From contig OW818648.1 of assembly GCA_942492735.1 (NCBI GenBank), positions 1,922,001-1,986,000 on the forward strand: DNA of 64,000 nt, in the 5' to 3' direction. A model generated the notes under the pieces. It was not told the DNA's origin. It was given only the letters and a program-made list of their open reading frames with translations, and searched no databases. Shown here one piece after another: positions 16,580 to 24,766 of the stretch; positions within the stretch are counted from its first letter, which is position 1; each line of letters begins with the position of its first letter. The DNA is from Sporobacter sp942492735. GTDB taxonomy: Bacteria > Bacillota > Clostridia > Oscillospirales > Oscillospiraceae. A program made the position numbers and the translations under genes.

Positions 16580-17731
16580 ATGGCATATCAATTTCTACTG
16601 CCGGGTCGCACGGTCGTCGGCGAGAATGCGTTGCAGTCGAGTGAAGCTTTCATCCGCGGCTTCGGAAAAAAAGCATTTATTGTCACCGGCAAGATTGTGA
16701 CGAAAACGGGTCTGCTTAAAAGCTTAACCGATTGCCTCGATTCATGGGGAGTCGCCTGGGCGGTTTATAACGACATCATCGGTGAACCGACCGACAGGAT
16801 GATTGAAGCCGGAGTCAAAGCGTATAAAGAAACAAAATGCGACTTCATCATCGCGATCGGTGGTGGGAGTCCCCTGGACAGCGCAAAAGCCATCGGCGCG
16901 ATGACGGTGCTTGAAGGCAAAATATCAGATTACATGGGCGTTGAAATCAGCGGGGAATTCCCGCCGCTCGTCTTAATCCCGACGACAGCCGGCACCGGCT
17001 CTGAGGCAACAAAATTCACCATCATCACCGATACGGATAAAGACGTGAAGATGCTTCTCAAAGGTGACGCGCTGCTGCCGGATCTCGCCATCATCGACTC
17101 GGCGCTCACAATCACAGCGCCGCCGGACATCACAGCGGCGACCGGAATGGACGCGCTGACCCACGCAATCGAAGCCTATACCTCCAGACGAGCCAATACC
17201 TTAACGGATATGTACGCGTTGGACGCAATCAAACGCATATTTACCTACCTCCCGGCTGCTTACAGAGACGGAGGCAACAAGAAGGCAAGGGAAGAGATGT
17301 CGATTGCGGCTTATGAGGCGGGAATTTGCATCAACAACGCATCTGTAACACTTGTGCACGGCATGTCAAGGCCGATTGGGGCGTTGTTTCATGTGCCGCA
17401 TGGCATATCAAATGCAATGCTCATTAAGGAGTGCCTGAATTATGTGCTCGACGGATGCGATGAGAAATTCGCCAGAGTAGCCAGAGAAATCGGCGCCGCG
17501 GACAGCTATACACCTGATGCGGCAGCTGCATTGTCTTTTATAAGCGCACTCGGCAGGCTCTGCGAAAAACTGAATATCCCCACACTCCGGGAGTACGGCA
17601 TCGATAAAGATAAATTCATAGCGCTAAGCGATAAGATGGCCGTCGACGCTATGGCAAGCGGCAGTCCCTCCAATACAATCAAAGCAGTCACCAAGAATGA
17701 TCTGCAGATCATTTATCAAAAGCTCTGGTGA
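16580..17731 (+). CDS. Iron-containing alcohol dehydrogenase, probable malonate-semialdehyde reductase
   Basis: 383 residues, the standard length for group III Fe-dependent alcohol dehydrogenases. NAD(P) binding is shown by GGGSPLDSAKAIGAM and the PTTAGTGSEAT loop. Metal ligands lie in 'GMDALTHAIEAY' (Asp/His) and 'VHGMSRPIGALFHVPHG' (two His). ATG 16580 is chosen because GGAGG (16567-16571) lies 8 bases upstream; the ATG at 16574 is too close to it. Coupled to the aminotransferase gene, it would reduce the semialdehyde formed there. In reductive pyrimidine catabolism by fermenting Firmicutes, the known end product is 3-hydroxypropionate, which fits. The precise aldehyde is inferred from context. 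Confidence 0.85.
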   Translation: MAYQFLLPGRTVVGENALQSSEAFIRGFGKKAFIVTGKIVTKTGLLKSLTDCLDSWGVAWAVYNDIIGEPTDRMIEAGVKAYKETKCDFIIAIGGGSPLDSAKAIGAMTVLEGKISDYMGVEISGEFPPLVLIPTTAGTGSEATKFTIITDTDKDVKMLLKGDALLPDLAIIDSALTITAPPDITAATGMDALTHAIEAYTSRRANTLTDMYALDAIKRIFTYLPAAYRDGGNKKAREEMSIAAYEAGICINNASVTLVHGMSRPIGALFHVPHGISNAMLIKECLNYVLDGCDEKFARVAREIGAADSYTPDAAAALSFISALGRLCEKLNIPTLREYGIDKDKFIALSDKMAVDAMASGSPSNTIKAVTKNDLQIIYQKLW

Positions 17732-17753
17732 CTCAATATTAAACCTGTGATTA

Positions 17754-17793
17754 CAAAGGCGTAAGGCAGCAGCTTTGCGCCTTTACGTTTTTA
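17754..17793 (+). terminator. Hairpin terminator between dehydrogenase and ABC transporter genes
   Basis: AAAGGCG...AAGGC pairs imperfectly with GCTTTGCGCCTTT, followed by ACG and TTTTT. It splits the catabolic cluster into at least two transcripts, or allows partial read-through. Confidence 0.6.
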
Positions 17794-17808
17794 ATTAAGG
17801 GGATTATT

Positions 17809-18642
17809 ATGGCTGCTGCAAGAAGTATGGAAAGCGAATTTTTAACAAGAGACTTTTCCGCTGCCGAAAAAGCCAAAACTGAAATAAAAATCGAAAATCT
17901 CGGTATTCAGTTTCTGGATAAGAATGGCGGCGAGCCGGTCACCGCGCTGCAGAATGTGAATCTGGAGATCAAGCAGGGTGAATTCGTCTGTCTGGTCGGT
18001 CCCTCCGGCTGCGGCAAGACGACCCTCCTGCGCACGATTGCCGACCTCCAGCAGTCGACGACCGGAAAAATCACCGTCAGAGACCAGTCTCCGAGAGATA
18101 TCCGGCTTCAGAAAAAATACGGCATCGTTTTCCAAAGCCCGGTGCTGTACGACTGGAGAACGGTACGGCGGAATGTGTGCATGCCGATGGAGCTTATGGG
18201 TTTGCCCAAGAAATACAGAACATCAACCGTTACAGAAATGCTGGAGCTCGTCGGGCTTTATGATTTCGGCAAGAAGTATCCGCATGAGCTCTCCGGCGGC
18301 ATGCAGCAGCGGGTCGGCATCGCCAGAGCGCTCGCGATAAAGCCCGAAATTTTACTCATGGATGAGCCGTTTTCCGCGCTCGATGAATTCACGAAGGAAA
18401 AGCTCAACGAGGACCTACTGACGATCTGGAGCAAGACAAATAAGACAATCTTATTCGTCACGCATAATATTTCAGAAGCCGTATTTTTGTCAGACAGAGT
18501 CGTCGTGCTCTCACCCCACCCGGGGCGTGTATCGGCTGTTGTGGATATTGACATCCCAAGGCCCAGAACACTGGCCGTTAAGAATACGTCTGAATTCAAT
18601 CATCTCGTCACGAAGGTTAGGAACAGCTTTGAGGGGGTATAG
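17809..18642 (+). CDS. ABC transporter ATP-binding protein, nitrate/taurine/pyrimidine type
   Basis: 277 residues with a complete ATPase: Walker A GPSGCGKTT, Q-loop VFQSP, signature LSGGMQQR, Walker B ILLMDEPFSALDE and H-loop FVTHN. The sequence is of the SsuB/TauB/NitT group that energises importers of small organic or amino-sulfonate solutes and thiamine or pyrimidine-type ligands. The first ~25 residues are an unusual extension before the domain; ATG 17809 follows AAGGGG. It ends 3 bp before the first permease gene. It serves as the cytoplasmic motor for the following two permeases and the lipoprotein receptor. Pyrimidine or a related ring compound is the inferred substrate because of the surrounding catabolic genes. 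Confidence 0.9.
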   Translation: MAAARSMESEFLTRDFSAAEKAKTEIKIENLGIQFLDKNGGEPVTALQNVNLEIKQGEFVCLVGPSGCGKTTLLRTIADLQQSTTGKITVRDQSPRDIRLQKKYGIVFQSPVLYDWRTVRRNVCMPMELMGLPKKYRTSTVTEMLELVGLYDFGKKYPHELSGGMQQRVGIARALAIKPEILLMDEPFSALDEFTKEKLNEDLLTIWSKTNKTILFVTHNISEAVFLSDRVVVLSPHPGRVSAVVDIDIPRPRTLAVKNTSEFNHLVTKVRNSFEGV

Positions 18643-18645
18643 AGC

Positions 18646-19470
18646 ATGAGACAATTGAAAAAAGCTCTAAACTCAAAGCAGCTGGTGACGCTTGTCTGGG
18701 TTTGCGGTCTCGTCATTCTATGGGAGATCGGCGCGACAATCATCGCCCAAACTAAACGGTCGCCGGAAAATATCCTGCCGCATTTATACCAAATCGTCGA
18801 TTCCGCATTCAGCAAAAAGCTTATTAACGGCAGTCAGACAGCCTTTGGGCTCGTATTGTCAAATGCCGGGATAACGCTGTTCCGAGCCGGTATTGGATTT
18901 TTAATTGGCTCTGCTATCGGATTTATTCTGGCACTCATTATGAGTCTGTTCAGGCCGGCAGAGAAGGTTGTATTCCCTTATCTTATGATCATCCAAATGA
19001 TCCCCATACTCGGTATGGCACCGATTATTCTGGCTGTTACTAAGGACATCAACAAAAGCCGGATTATTATAGCGGCAATCCTGACCTTTTATCCGGTTGC
19101 AACAAATACGCTGGCTGGGTTTAAGTCGGTAGAGCGGGAAAAGCACGAGCTCATGTATTCTCTGGCGGCAAGCAAGTTCGAAATCTACCGGAAGCTGATG
19201 ATCCCAGCCTGTATCCCCTATTTCTTCACAGGTCTTAAAATATCCGCGCCGATGGCGATTACGGCATCTATTCTAGTTGACACGCTGCAGGGCGGAAGCG
19301 GGCTCGGCACGATGCTGTCTCAGTCATTGAAGCATGCGATGACGATATATGTTTTCTGGCAGATTGTCTTCTTAAGCGCTTTCGTCGGTATTCTGAGCTA
19401 TTACCTGATGACTGTCATAGAAAAGCTCGCGCTCAGCCGACGGGGAAAGAAATTGAAGGTGAGCAAATGA
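18646..19470 (+). CDS. ABC transporter permease (NitT/TauT family), first
   Basis: 274 residues with about six membrane helices, starting with 'LVTLVWVCGLVILWEIGATII'. The cytoplasmic EAA-like coupling loop is visible as 'HELMYSLAASKFEIYRKLMIPACIPYFFTGLKISAPMAI'. GAGGGGG precedes ATG 18646, 3 bp after the ATPase gene; its end overlaps the next permease by 4 bp (ATGA), so the two are translationally coupled. It presumably forms a heterodimeric channel with its neighbour, since the two permeases differ clearly in sequence. Confidence 0.88.
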   Translation: MRQLKKALNSKQLVTLVWVCGLVILWEIGATIIAQTKRSPENILPHLYQIVDSAFSKKLINGSQTAFGLVLSNAGITLFRAGIGFLIGSAIGFILALIMSLFRPAEKVVFPYLMIIQMIPILGMAPIILAVTKDINKSRIIIAAILTFYPVATNTLAGFKSVEREKHELMYSLAASKFEIYRKLMIPACIPYFFTGLKISAPMAITASILVDTLQGGSGLGTMLSQSLKHAMTIYVFWQIVFLSAFVGILSYYLMTVIEKLALSRRGKKLKVSK

Positions 19471-20273
19471 AAAGGCTCAGAGCGAAGCTCAATAAGGAAA
19501 CGATCACAGCATTTCTGTACCCTGTCCTGTTCGGTGTGCTGATCGCCATACTCTGGCAGACGCAGATTCTGCATAAGATCCTTGGCGCGGACACGTTTAC
19601 CTTGCCGCTTCCCGGCAGAATTTTTGCCATCATCGGTGATAACGTACCGGACGTCTCAAAAAATGTCCTGGCAACCGTAATTGCGGCACTCGGCGGCCTT
19701 GTTCTGGGCTCTGTGCTTGGTTACCTGCTTGGTATTATCGCAGCGGTATTTACCAAATGGGGAAAAGGCGGACTGACGATTGTATCAGCTTTTAACGCGA
19801 TTCCGATTATCGCCATCGCCCCAATCCTGAACAATCTGACGAAAGATTTCAGCAAGGACCCCAACATCCGGAGCATGCTCGCCAAAACACTTGTCGTCAT
19901 GCTCACGTGCACCGTTGCTATGAGTATCAACGCCTATCGGGGACTGACAGAGCTCAGACCGTTCTCGGAGGATCTCATGAAGTCGTACGCCGCCGACAGA
20001 AGAACCGTTTTCCTCAAGCTTCGTCTGCCGAACAGCATTCCTTATATCTTTACGGCACTGCGTGTCAGCGTACCGGCCAGCGTCATCAGCGCGCTCGTCA
20101 GTGAATACTTCGCCGAGTACATCATCGGCGTCGGGCGTCAGATTCGGGAAAACATCGTATTGGCACAATATGCGACAGCCTGGGCCTATATCTTAGTCGC
20201 CTGCGCCATCGGAATCATTTTATATATCGCGTTACGCATTACAGAAGGTATTTTGCTCAAAGGCCGACGTTAA
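19467..20273 (+). CDS. ABC transporter permease (NitT/TauT family), second
   Basis: 268 residues, about six membrane helices, with the coupling loop 'EDLMKSYAADRRTVFLKLRLPNSIPYIFTALRVSVPASVISALVSEYF'. It overlaps the preceding permease by 4 bp and is followed after 55 bp by the substrate-binding lipoprotein gene. The pair of different permeases is typical of RibXY- or ThiXY-like and pyrimidine importers, in which each subunit is separately encoded. It acts in the cytoplasmic membrane. Confidence 0.88.
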   Translation: MKRLRAKLNKETITAFLYPVLFGVLIAILWQTQILHKILGADTFTLPLPGRIFAIIGDNVPDVSKNVLATVIAALGGLVLGSVLGYLLGIIAAVFTKWGKGGLTIVSAFNAIPIIAIAPILNNLTKDFSKDPNIRSMLAKTLVVMLTCTVAMSINAYRGLTELRPFSEDLMKSYAADRRTVFLKLRLPNSIPYIFTALRVSVPASVISALVSEYFAEYIIGVGRQIRENIVLAQYATAWAYILVACAIGIILYIALRITEGILLKGRR

Positions 20274-20328
20274 AGCCGGGCTTCAGCTGAATATAGAATT
20301 AGGTCATCATTTATAGGAGGAAAGAATA

Positions 20329-21513
20329 ATGAAAAAAGTCACAAAATTATTAGCGTTACTATTGGTCTGCGCGATGACCGTTCTCACGTTTGCCGGCTGC
20401 GACACCGCGACGACGACCACATCGCCCTCACCCGCTCTGGACACCTCGGCATCACCGTCAGCCGCGCCTTCGTCAGACGCATCACCCTCGGCAGAAGCAA
20501 GCACCGGTCCTTACTATGACAAAGCCGCGTCAGCGGAAGCTATTGTCAAGGACGCCGCCGAAAATGGCAAGGTCGGTAACTGGGGACTCGGCAATGAGTA
20601 CGAAATTCAGGCGCTTTTGTCAAAATACGGCCTGCCCACCACATATCTCAGCCAGGCATTTGATATGAACGGCTTTGACGACGACACCGTCGCACTCGCG
20701 TCCGCAATGACGTATAACGAGCTCGGCCTCGTAAAAAACAGCTACGAGGGCGGTTACGATTACGGCGATACAGTCAAATACATCGACATGAACGACGAGG
20801 GCGTCGCGATGCTCGAAGATAACATCTTCTGCACAAGCGACTTTGCAGCAGCGAATCCCAATACCGTCAAAGCATTTCTTTATGCCTCGCTCAAGGGCTG
20901 GGCGGATGCCGTCGCCAATCCCGAAGAGGCAGCACAGATTGTATTCAAATACGGCTCATCCGTCTCCAGCGAGCATCAAGCCTATATGGCAGGAGAAGTT
21001 AAAAAACTTGTTGAAACCGACACAAAGGGCAGCGCGGTCACAAGCCTCGGCAGCATGGACGACGCAGCAATGCAGCAGTCTCTTGATCTTGCAAAGCAGT
21101 ACATCAAGCTGGCAGACACCGTCTCGGCAGACGCGCTTGGGAAACTCACACTTGATGATATCAGAGACACCTCGTATTGGGCAGCAGCGTCAGCTAGCAC
21201 AGACGGCGTGTTCGGCCCCATCGAAAAATCTGACATCTCCATCCAACTCAAATGGCTGCCGCAGGCTCAGTTCATGGGCTACTACGTCGCTCTTGAAAAA
21301 GGCTATTATAAAGACGCCGGCCTGAACGTCACAATCACTCCGGGCGGCGGCGATATCAGCGAGACTACAGCAGTCAACTCCGGCCAGGTCGACTTCGGCG
21401 TGACATGGGTCTCCAACCTGATCGCGGCGAACGCCGGCGGCATGAGCCTCATTGAGGTTTCCCAGATATTCCAGAGATCAGGCCTTGTGCTGGTCTACAA
21501 AGTGAACGGCTAA
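20329..21513 (+). CDS. NMT1/THI5-like substrate-binding lipoprotein with permuted domain order
   Basis: 394 residues. A lipoprotein signal ends at residues 22-24 (FAGC, lipidated Cys24), followed by a Ser/Pro/Ala-rich linker (about 25-60). Residues about 75-285 match the second part of an NMT1-type receptor ('KVGNWGLGNEYEIQALLSKYGL', 'ASAMTYNELGL', 'FCTSDFAAANPNTVKAFLYASLKGW', 'NPEEAAQIVFK'). Residues about 303-394 match what is normally the beginning ('ISIQLKWLPQAQFMGYYVALEKGYY', 'GGGDISETTAVNSGQVDFG', 'IFQRSGLVLVYK'), and the protein stops there. This order is the reverse of the family norm, a circular permutation. AGGAGG lies before ATG 20329. It delivers the solute to the two permeases upstream; a pyrimidine-like ligand is inferred. 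Confidence 0.85.
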   Translation: MKKVTKLLALLLVCAMTVLTFAGCDTATTTTSPSPALDTSASPSAAPSSDASPSAEASTGPYYDKAASAEAIVKDAAENGKVGNWGLGNEYEIQALLSKYGLPTTYLSQAFDMNGFDDDTVALASAMTYNELGLVKNSYEGGYDYGDTVKYIDMNDEGVAMLEDNIFCTSDFAAANPNTVKAFLYASLKGWADAVANPEEAAQIVFKYGSSVSSEHQAYMAGEVKKLVETDTKGSAVTSLGSMDDAAMQQSLDLAKQYIKLADTVSADALGKLTLDDIRDTSYWAAASASTDGVFGPIEKSDISIQLKWLPQAQFMGYYVALEKGYYKDAGLNVTITPGGGDISETTAVNSGQVDFGVTWVSNLIAANAGGMSLIEVSQIFQRSGLVLVYKVNG

Positions 21514-21546
21514 TTAAGCTCAGACGCCCACTCGCTCACAACGCTA

Positions 21547-21616
21547 TAGGGGCGATTCACGAATCGCCCACCGTTTATCCATCCCGGGTAAATGGTCGAT
21601 TCGTGAATCGCCCCTA
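21547..21616. repeat. MITE/REP-like double palindrome
   Basis: Two units, each self-complementary, face each other. The left unit TAGGGGCGATTC-ACGAATCGCCC at 21547-21569 and the right unit CGATTCGTGAATCGCCCCTA ending at 21616 are inverted copies about 25 bp apart. No ORF inside. Related GTAGGGGC palindromes occur at 23096 and 58541. Confidence 0.7.
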
Positions 21617-21694
21617 CGAAAATACTGGAGTCAAAACGTCGTATTTATTGTTTTAACCTGCAATTTGTAATCAGATGTATTAAGGTGGTTGAAT

Positions 21695-23065
21695 ATGGAC
21701 TTACTGATAAAAAACGGAACGATCGTGACCGCTTATGAAAGCTATGTCGCCGATATCGCCGTAGAAAACGGAAAGATCGTCTGCATCGGGAAAGACCTCT
21801 CCATTGATTCGAAGAAAACGGTCGACGCAACAGGAATGCTTGTATTGCCCGGCGCGATTGACGCGCATACACATCTGGCAATGCCATTCGGCGGAACCGT
21901 GTCAGCCGACAGTTATTTAGCCGGTACGAGAGCGGCGGCCTGCGGCGGTGTGACGACTGTATTTGACTATCCGATGCAAAGAAAAGGCAAGGGGATTCTT
22001 GAGACAATCGAGTTGAGAAGAGCCCTATGTGACCCCGAGGCCTGCGTGGATTATGCCTTCCACTGCATCATCACGGACTTGAACGACGGTAAATTACTTG
22101 ACGAATTTCAAGCTGCCGTCGACTACGGCATCACAAGCTTCAAATGCTTTCTTGTCTATAAAAAAGAGGGCATGATGGTCGACGACGCGACGCTGATTAA
22201 AGTCCTACTGAAAGCAAAGGAGGTCGGCGCCATTACAAACATCCACGCCGAGAATCCCGATGTCATCGATATGAACATCGCGCAGTTCAAAAAAGAAGGA
22301 AAAACCTCCCCTTGGTATCATTACATGTCAAGGCCGGAGTTTGTAGAAGCCGAGGCCGATAAAAGAGCGGTTCACTGGGCGAAATCGGTTGAAGCTCCTC
22401 TATACATTGTTCATATGGCAGATAAGGAAGGCCTGGAGGCCGCCGTGGCGGCGAAGCGCGAAGGTCATGACATTTACATAGAAACATGCCCGCAGTACCT
22501 GGAATTCACCTGTGATGTTTATAAACGTGAAGACGGCAGGGCTTTTGTGTGCTCTCCGCCGATGAAAGGCGCAGCTAGCCGCGACGCGCTCTGGGATGCG
22601 ATTAAAAATGGCGACATCGACACGGTCGCAACCGACCACTGCCCATTTATGAGCTACGAGAAGGATTGGGGAAAAGACGACTTTACAAAGATCCCGAACG
22701 GTTGTGCAGGCGTAGAGAATCTGTATCCGTACATGCTGTCGGCGGCGAATGAAGGCAAGATCACATTTAACCGTGCCGTTGAACTATGCGCGACGAATCC
22801 GGCGAAAATTTTCGGGTGCACGCAAAAAGGGTCACTGACGGTGGGTAAGGATGCAGATATTGTGATTTACGACCCGGCAAAGGTCTTCACAATTTCAGTG
22901 TCTAATATGCATTCGGATTACGACCATACGATATGGGAAGGGAAGACGGTTCGCGGCTACCCTGTTCAGACTTATGTTCGCGGGTTGCTCGTATATGATA
23001 ACGGCACATTCGTCGGCCAGCCGGGGTATGGACAATTCATCAAACGCGAACCAAAGTCAGTGTGA
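21695..23065 (+). CDS. hydA: Dihydropyrimidinase / hydantoinase
   Basis: 456 residues of the cyclic amidohydrolase family. Metal and active-site motifs are in place: DAHTHLAMPFGG (two His), SFKCFLVYKK (the carboxylated Lys), NIHAEN (His), YIVHMADKEG (His) and DTVATDHCPF (Asp). Such enzymes open dihydrouracil or dihydrothymine to N-carbamoyl-beta-amino acids, or hydantoins to N-carbamoyl amino acids. AAGGTGG is 7 bases before ATG 21695, which is preferred over TTG 21689. It is followed by genes for a dihydropyrimidine dehydrogenase-like enzyme and an M20 N-carbamoyl hydrolase, giving three consecutive steps of reductive pyrimidine breakdown. That context favours dihydropyrimidinase over hydantoinase. 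Confidence 0.92.
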   Translation: MDLLIKNGTIVTAYESYVADIAVENGKIVCIGKDLSIDSKKTVDATGMLVLPGAIDAHTHLAMPFGGTVSADSYLAGTRAAACGGVTTVFDYPMQRKGKGILETIELRRALCDPEACVDYAFHCIITDLNDGKLLDEFQAAVDYGITSFKCFLVYKKEGMMVDDATLIKVLLKAKEVGAITNIHAENPDVIDMNIAQFKKEGKTSPWYHYMSRPEFVEAEADKRAVHWAKSVEAPLYIVHMADKEGLEAAVAAKREGHDIYIETCPQYLEFTCDVYKREDGRAFVCSPPMKGAASRDALWDAIKNGDIDTVATDHCPFMSYEKDWGKDDFTKIPNGCAGVENLYPYMLSAANEGKITFNRAVELCATNPAKIFGCTQKGSLTVGKDADIVIYDPAKVFTISVSNMHSDYDHTIWEGKTVRGYPVQTYVRGLLVYDNGTFVGQPGYGQFIKREPKSV

Positions 23066-23095
23066 AATAAATCCCGTTAAAAGGGCGGTTATCAA

Positions 23096-23190
23096 CGTAG
23101 GGTGCGGCTTCCCAGACGCGCCATATTCAGGCTACCTAATATAGTTAAGAAAGCAAAAAACGAGGCGCGTCAAGGATGCCGCGCCCTACG
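23096..23190. repeat. MITE-like element with 27-bp imperfect terminal inverted repeats
   Basis: CGTAGGGTGCGGC...GACGCGCC (23096-23122) and its inverted copy GGCGCGTC...GCCGCGCCCTACG (23164-23190) differ at only four positions and flank about 40 bp of AT-rich DNA. It sits between hydA and the dehydrogenase gene without interrupting either. Confidence 0.7.
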
Positions 23191-23226
23191 AATGTATTCT
23201 CGAATGGAGCAGAATAGGAGGGTTAT

Positions 23227-24750
23227 ATGAACAATCTGGCTTACAAGGACGTATCGCTCCCGGAGGAGGTCGGCGGCTGTCTGTTATGCGTGAATGCCCC
23301 ATGCACCAAAGCCTGCCCGTACGGTATTGAAGCGGATACCGTCATCCGCTCGCTTCGATTTGAAAACTTCGCAGGCGCGGCGAACTCTTTGCCCGACAGT
23401 CTCCCATGCGTATCGTGTCAAACAAAGGACTGTATGAATGCCTGTCTGAAAGGGAAAATCAACAGACCCGTACCGATCAGCGACATCATGCAAATGGCAT
23501 CGTCCATCGGGAAGGTCGTGCCGAAGGACGCTGATTTATCCATCGATTTCTGCGGTATCCGCTGTGAAAACCCGTTTTTTCTCTCGTCCTCAGTCGTGGG
23601 AAGCAATTATGAAATGGTCGCCAAAGCATTTGACATGGGATGGGCGGGCGTCGCCTTTAAAACAGTCGCAACATTTGCCGCAGATGAGGTTTCACCGAGA
23701 TTTGACGCTTTGCGCAAGGAATCCGTGCCGTTTGTCGGTTTTAAAAATATTGAGCAGATATCGGAGCATACGCTCCACGAGAATCTGAGCTATCTCAGGC
23801 GGCTTAAAAAAGATTATCCAACAAAAATCATTATAGCGTCCATCATGGGGCAGAGCGAGGAAGAATGGACGCAGCTCGCCGAAATGATGACAGCCGCCGG
23901 TGCCGACATTCTTGAATGCAACTTCTCCTGTCCGCATATGGCAGCGGATGGCCTGGGCTCCGACGTCGGACAGAATCCCGAGCTCGTCGCGGCTTACACA
24001 AGAGCCACCCGAGAAGGGACGCATCTTCCAATCCTCGCCAAGATGACGCCGAATATCGGAAATATGGAGCCGCCTGCCATTGCGTCAATAGACGCAGGCG
24101 CGACAGGAATTGCTGCGATCAACACCATTAAGAGCGTTATGAACGTCAATCTCGATACGTTTGCTTCCGGCCCAGATGTTCTTGGGAAAACGAGCATCGG
24201 CGGATATTCCGGCAAAGCGGTCAAGCCGATTGCGCTTCGATTTATCCAGTCCATGAAAAGCTGTGACAAGCTGAAAAATATCCCGGTCAGCGGCATGGGC
24301 GGCATTGAGACATGGCGTGACGCGGCGGAGTTTATGGCTTTGGGCTGTGAAAATGTCCAGGTCACAACATCGGTGATGCAGTATGGATACCGTATTATAG
24401 AGGATATGATTGATGGCATGCGGCTGTATCTGAGCGCGCACGGTTATAAAAGCGTTTCAGCGCTTGTGGGGAATGCGCTTGATCATATTATCCCGGCTGA
24501 AGAACTCGATAGAAGCACTATTTGCTTTCCGAGATTTGACGCGGGCAAATGCCTGGGCTGCGGGCGGTGCACCCTGTCGTGTTATGACGGCGGCCATCAG
24601 GCGCTGAAGCAGAATGAAAAGAACGGGTATCCGATTCTTGATGCAAAGAAATGCGTCGGCTGCCATTTGTGCGTTACTGTATGCCCGGTATCAGCGGTTT
24701 CGAGCGGCGTTAGAGTGCCGAAAAATAAAATAATGTCTCATGTAGGTTGA
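23227..24750 (+). CDS. preA: Dihydropyrimidine dehydrogenase (PreA-type) with extra N-terminal Fe-S domain
   Basis: 507 residues. The first ~85 carry eight cysteines in two groups (CLLCVNAPCTKACP; CVSCQTKDCMNAC) like the N-terminal helical Fe-S domain of mammalian DPD or the bacterial PreT subunit. Residues about 100-420 are the FMN-binding TIM barrel (SSSVVGSN, FKTVAT, NFSCPH, AKMTPN, NTIKS, GGYSGKAVKPIALRF, SGMGGIETW). The C-terminus holds two 4Fe-4S motifs, CLGCGRCTLSC and CVGCHLCVTVCP. The FAD/NAD(P)H domains that lie between in full-length DPD are absent and no preT gene is seen, so the electron donor may be ferredoxin or another subunit. It would interconvert uracil and dihydrouracil, the first pathway step. 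GGAGG precedes ATG 23227. Confidence 0.88.
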   Translation: MNNLAYKDVSLPEEVGGCLLCVNAPCTKACPYGIEADTVIRSLRFENFAGAANSLPDSLPCVSCQTKDCMNACLKGKINRPVPISDIMQMASSIGKVVPKDADLSIDFCGIRCENPFFLSSSVVGSNYEMVAKAFDMGWAGVAFKTVATFAADEVSPRFDALRKESVPFVGFKNIEQISEHTLHENLSYLRRLKKDYPTKIIIASIMGQSEEEWTQLAEMMTAAGADILECNFSCPHMAADGLGSDVGQNPELVAAYTRATREGTHLPILAKMTPNIGNMEPPAIASIDAGATGIAAINTIKSVMNVNLDTFASGPDVLGKTSIGGYSGKAVKPIALRFIQSMKSCDKLKNIPVSGMGGIETWRDAAEFMALGCENVQVTTSVMQYGYRIIEDMIDGMRLYLSAHGYKSVSALVGNALDHIIPAEELDRSTICFPRFDAGKCLGCGRCTLSCYDGGHQALKQNEKNGYPILDAKKCVGCHLCVTVCPVSAVSSGVRVPKNKIMSHVG

Positions 24751-24766
24751 AGTTTAGGAGGTAAAC

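Noticed and set aside
20329..21513. Explanation of the binding protein's odd order by a simple frameshift or truncation
   Set aside because: The frame is unbroken, and both lobes are complete but in exchanged order; a frameshift cannot produce that.
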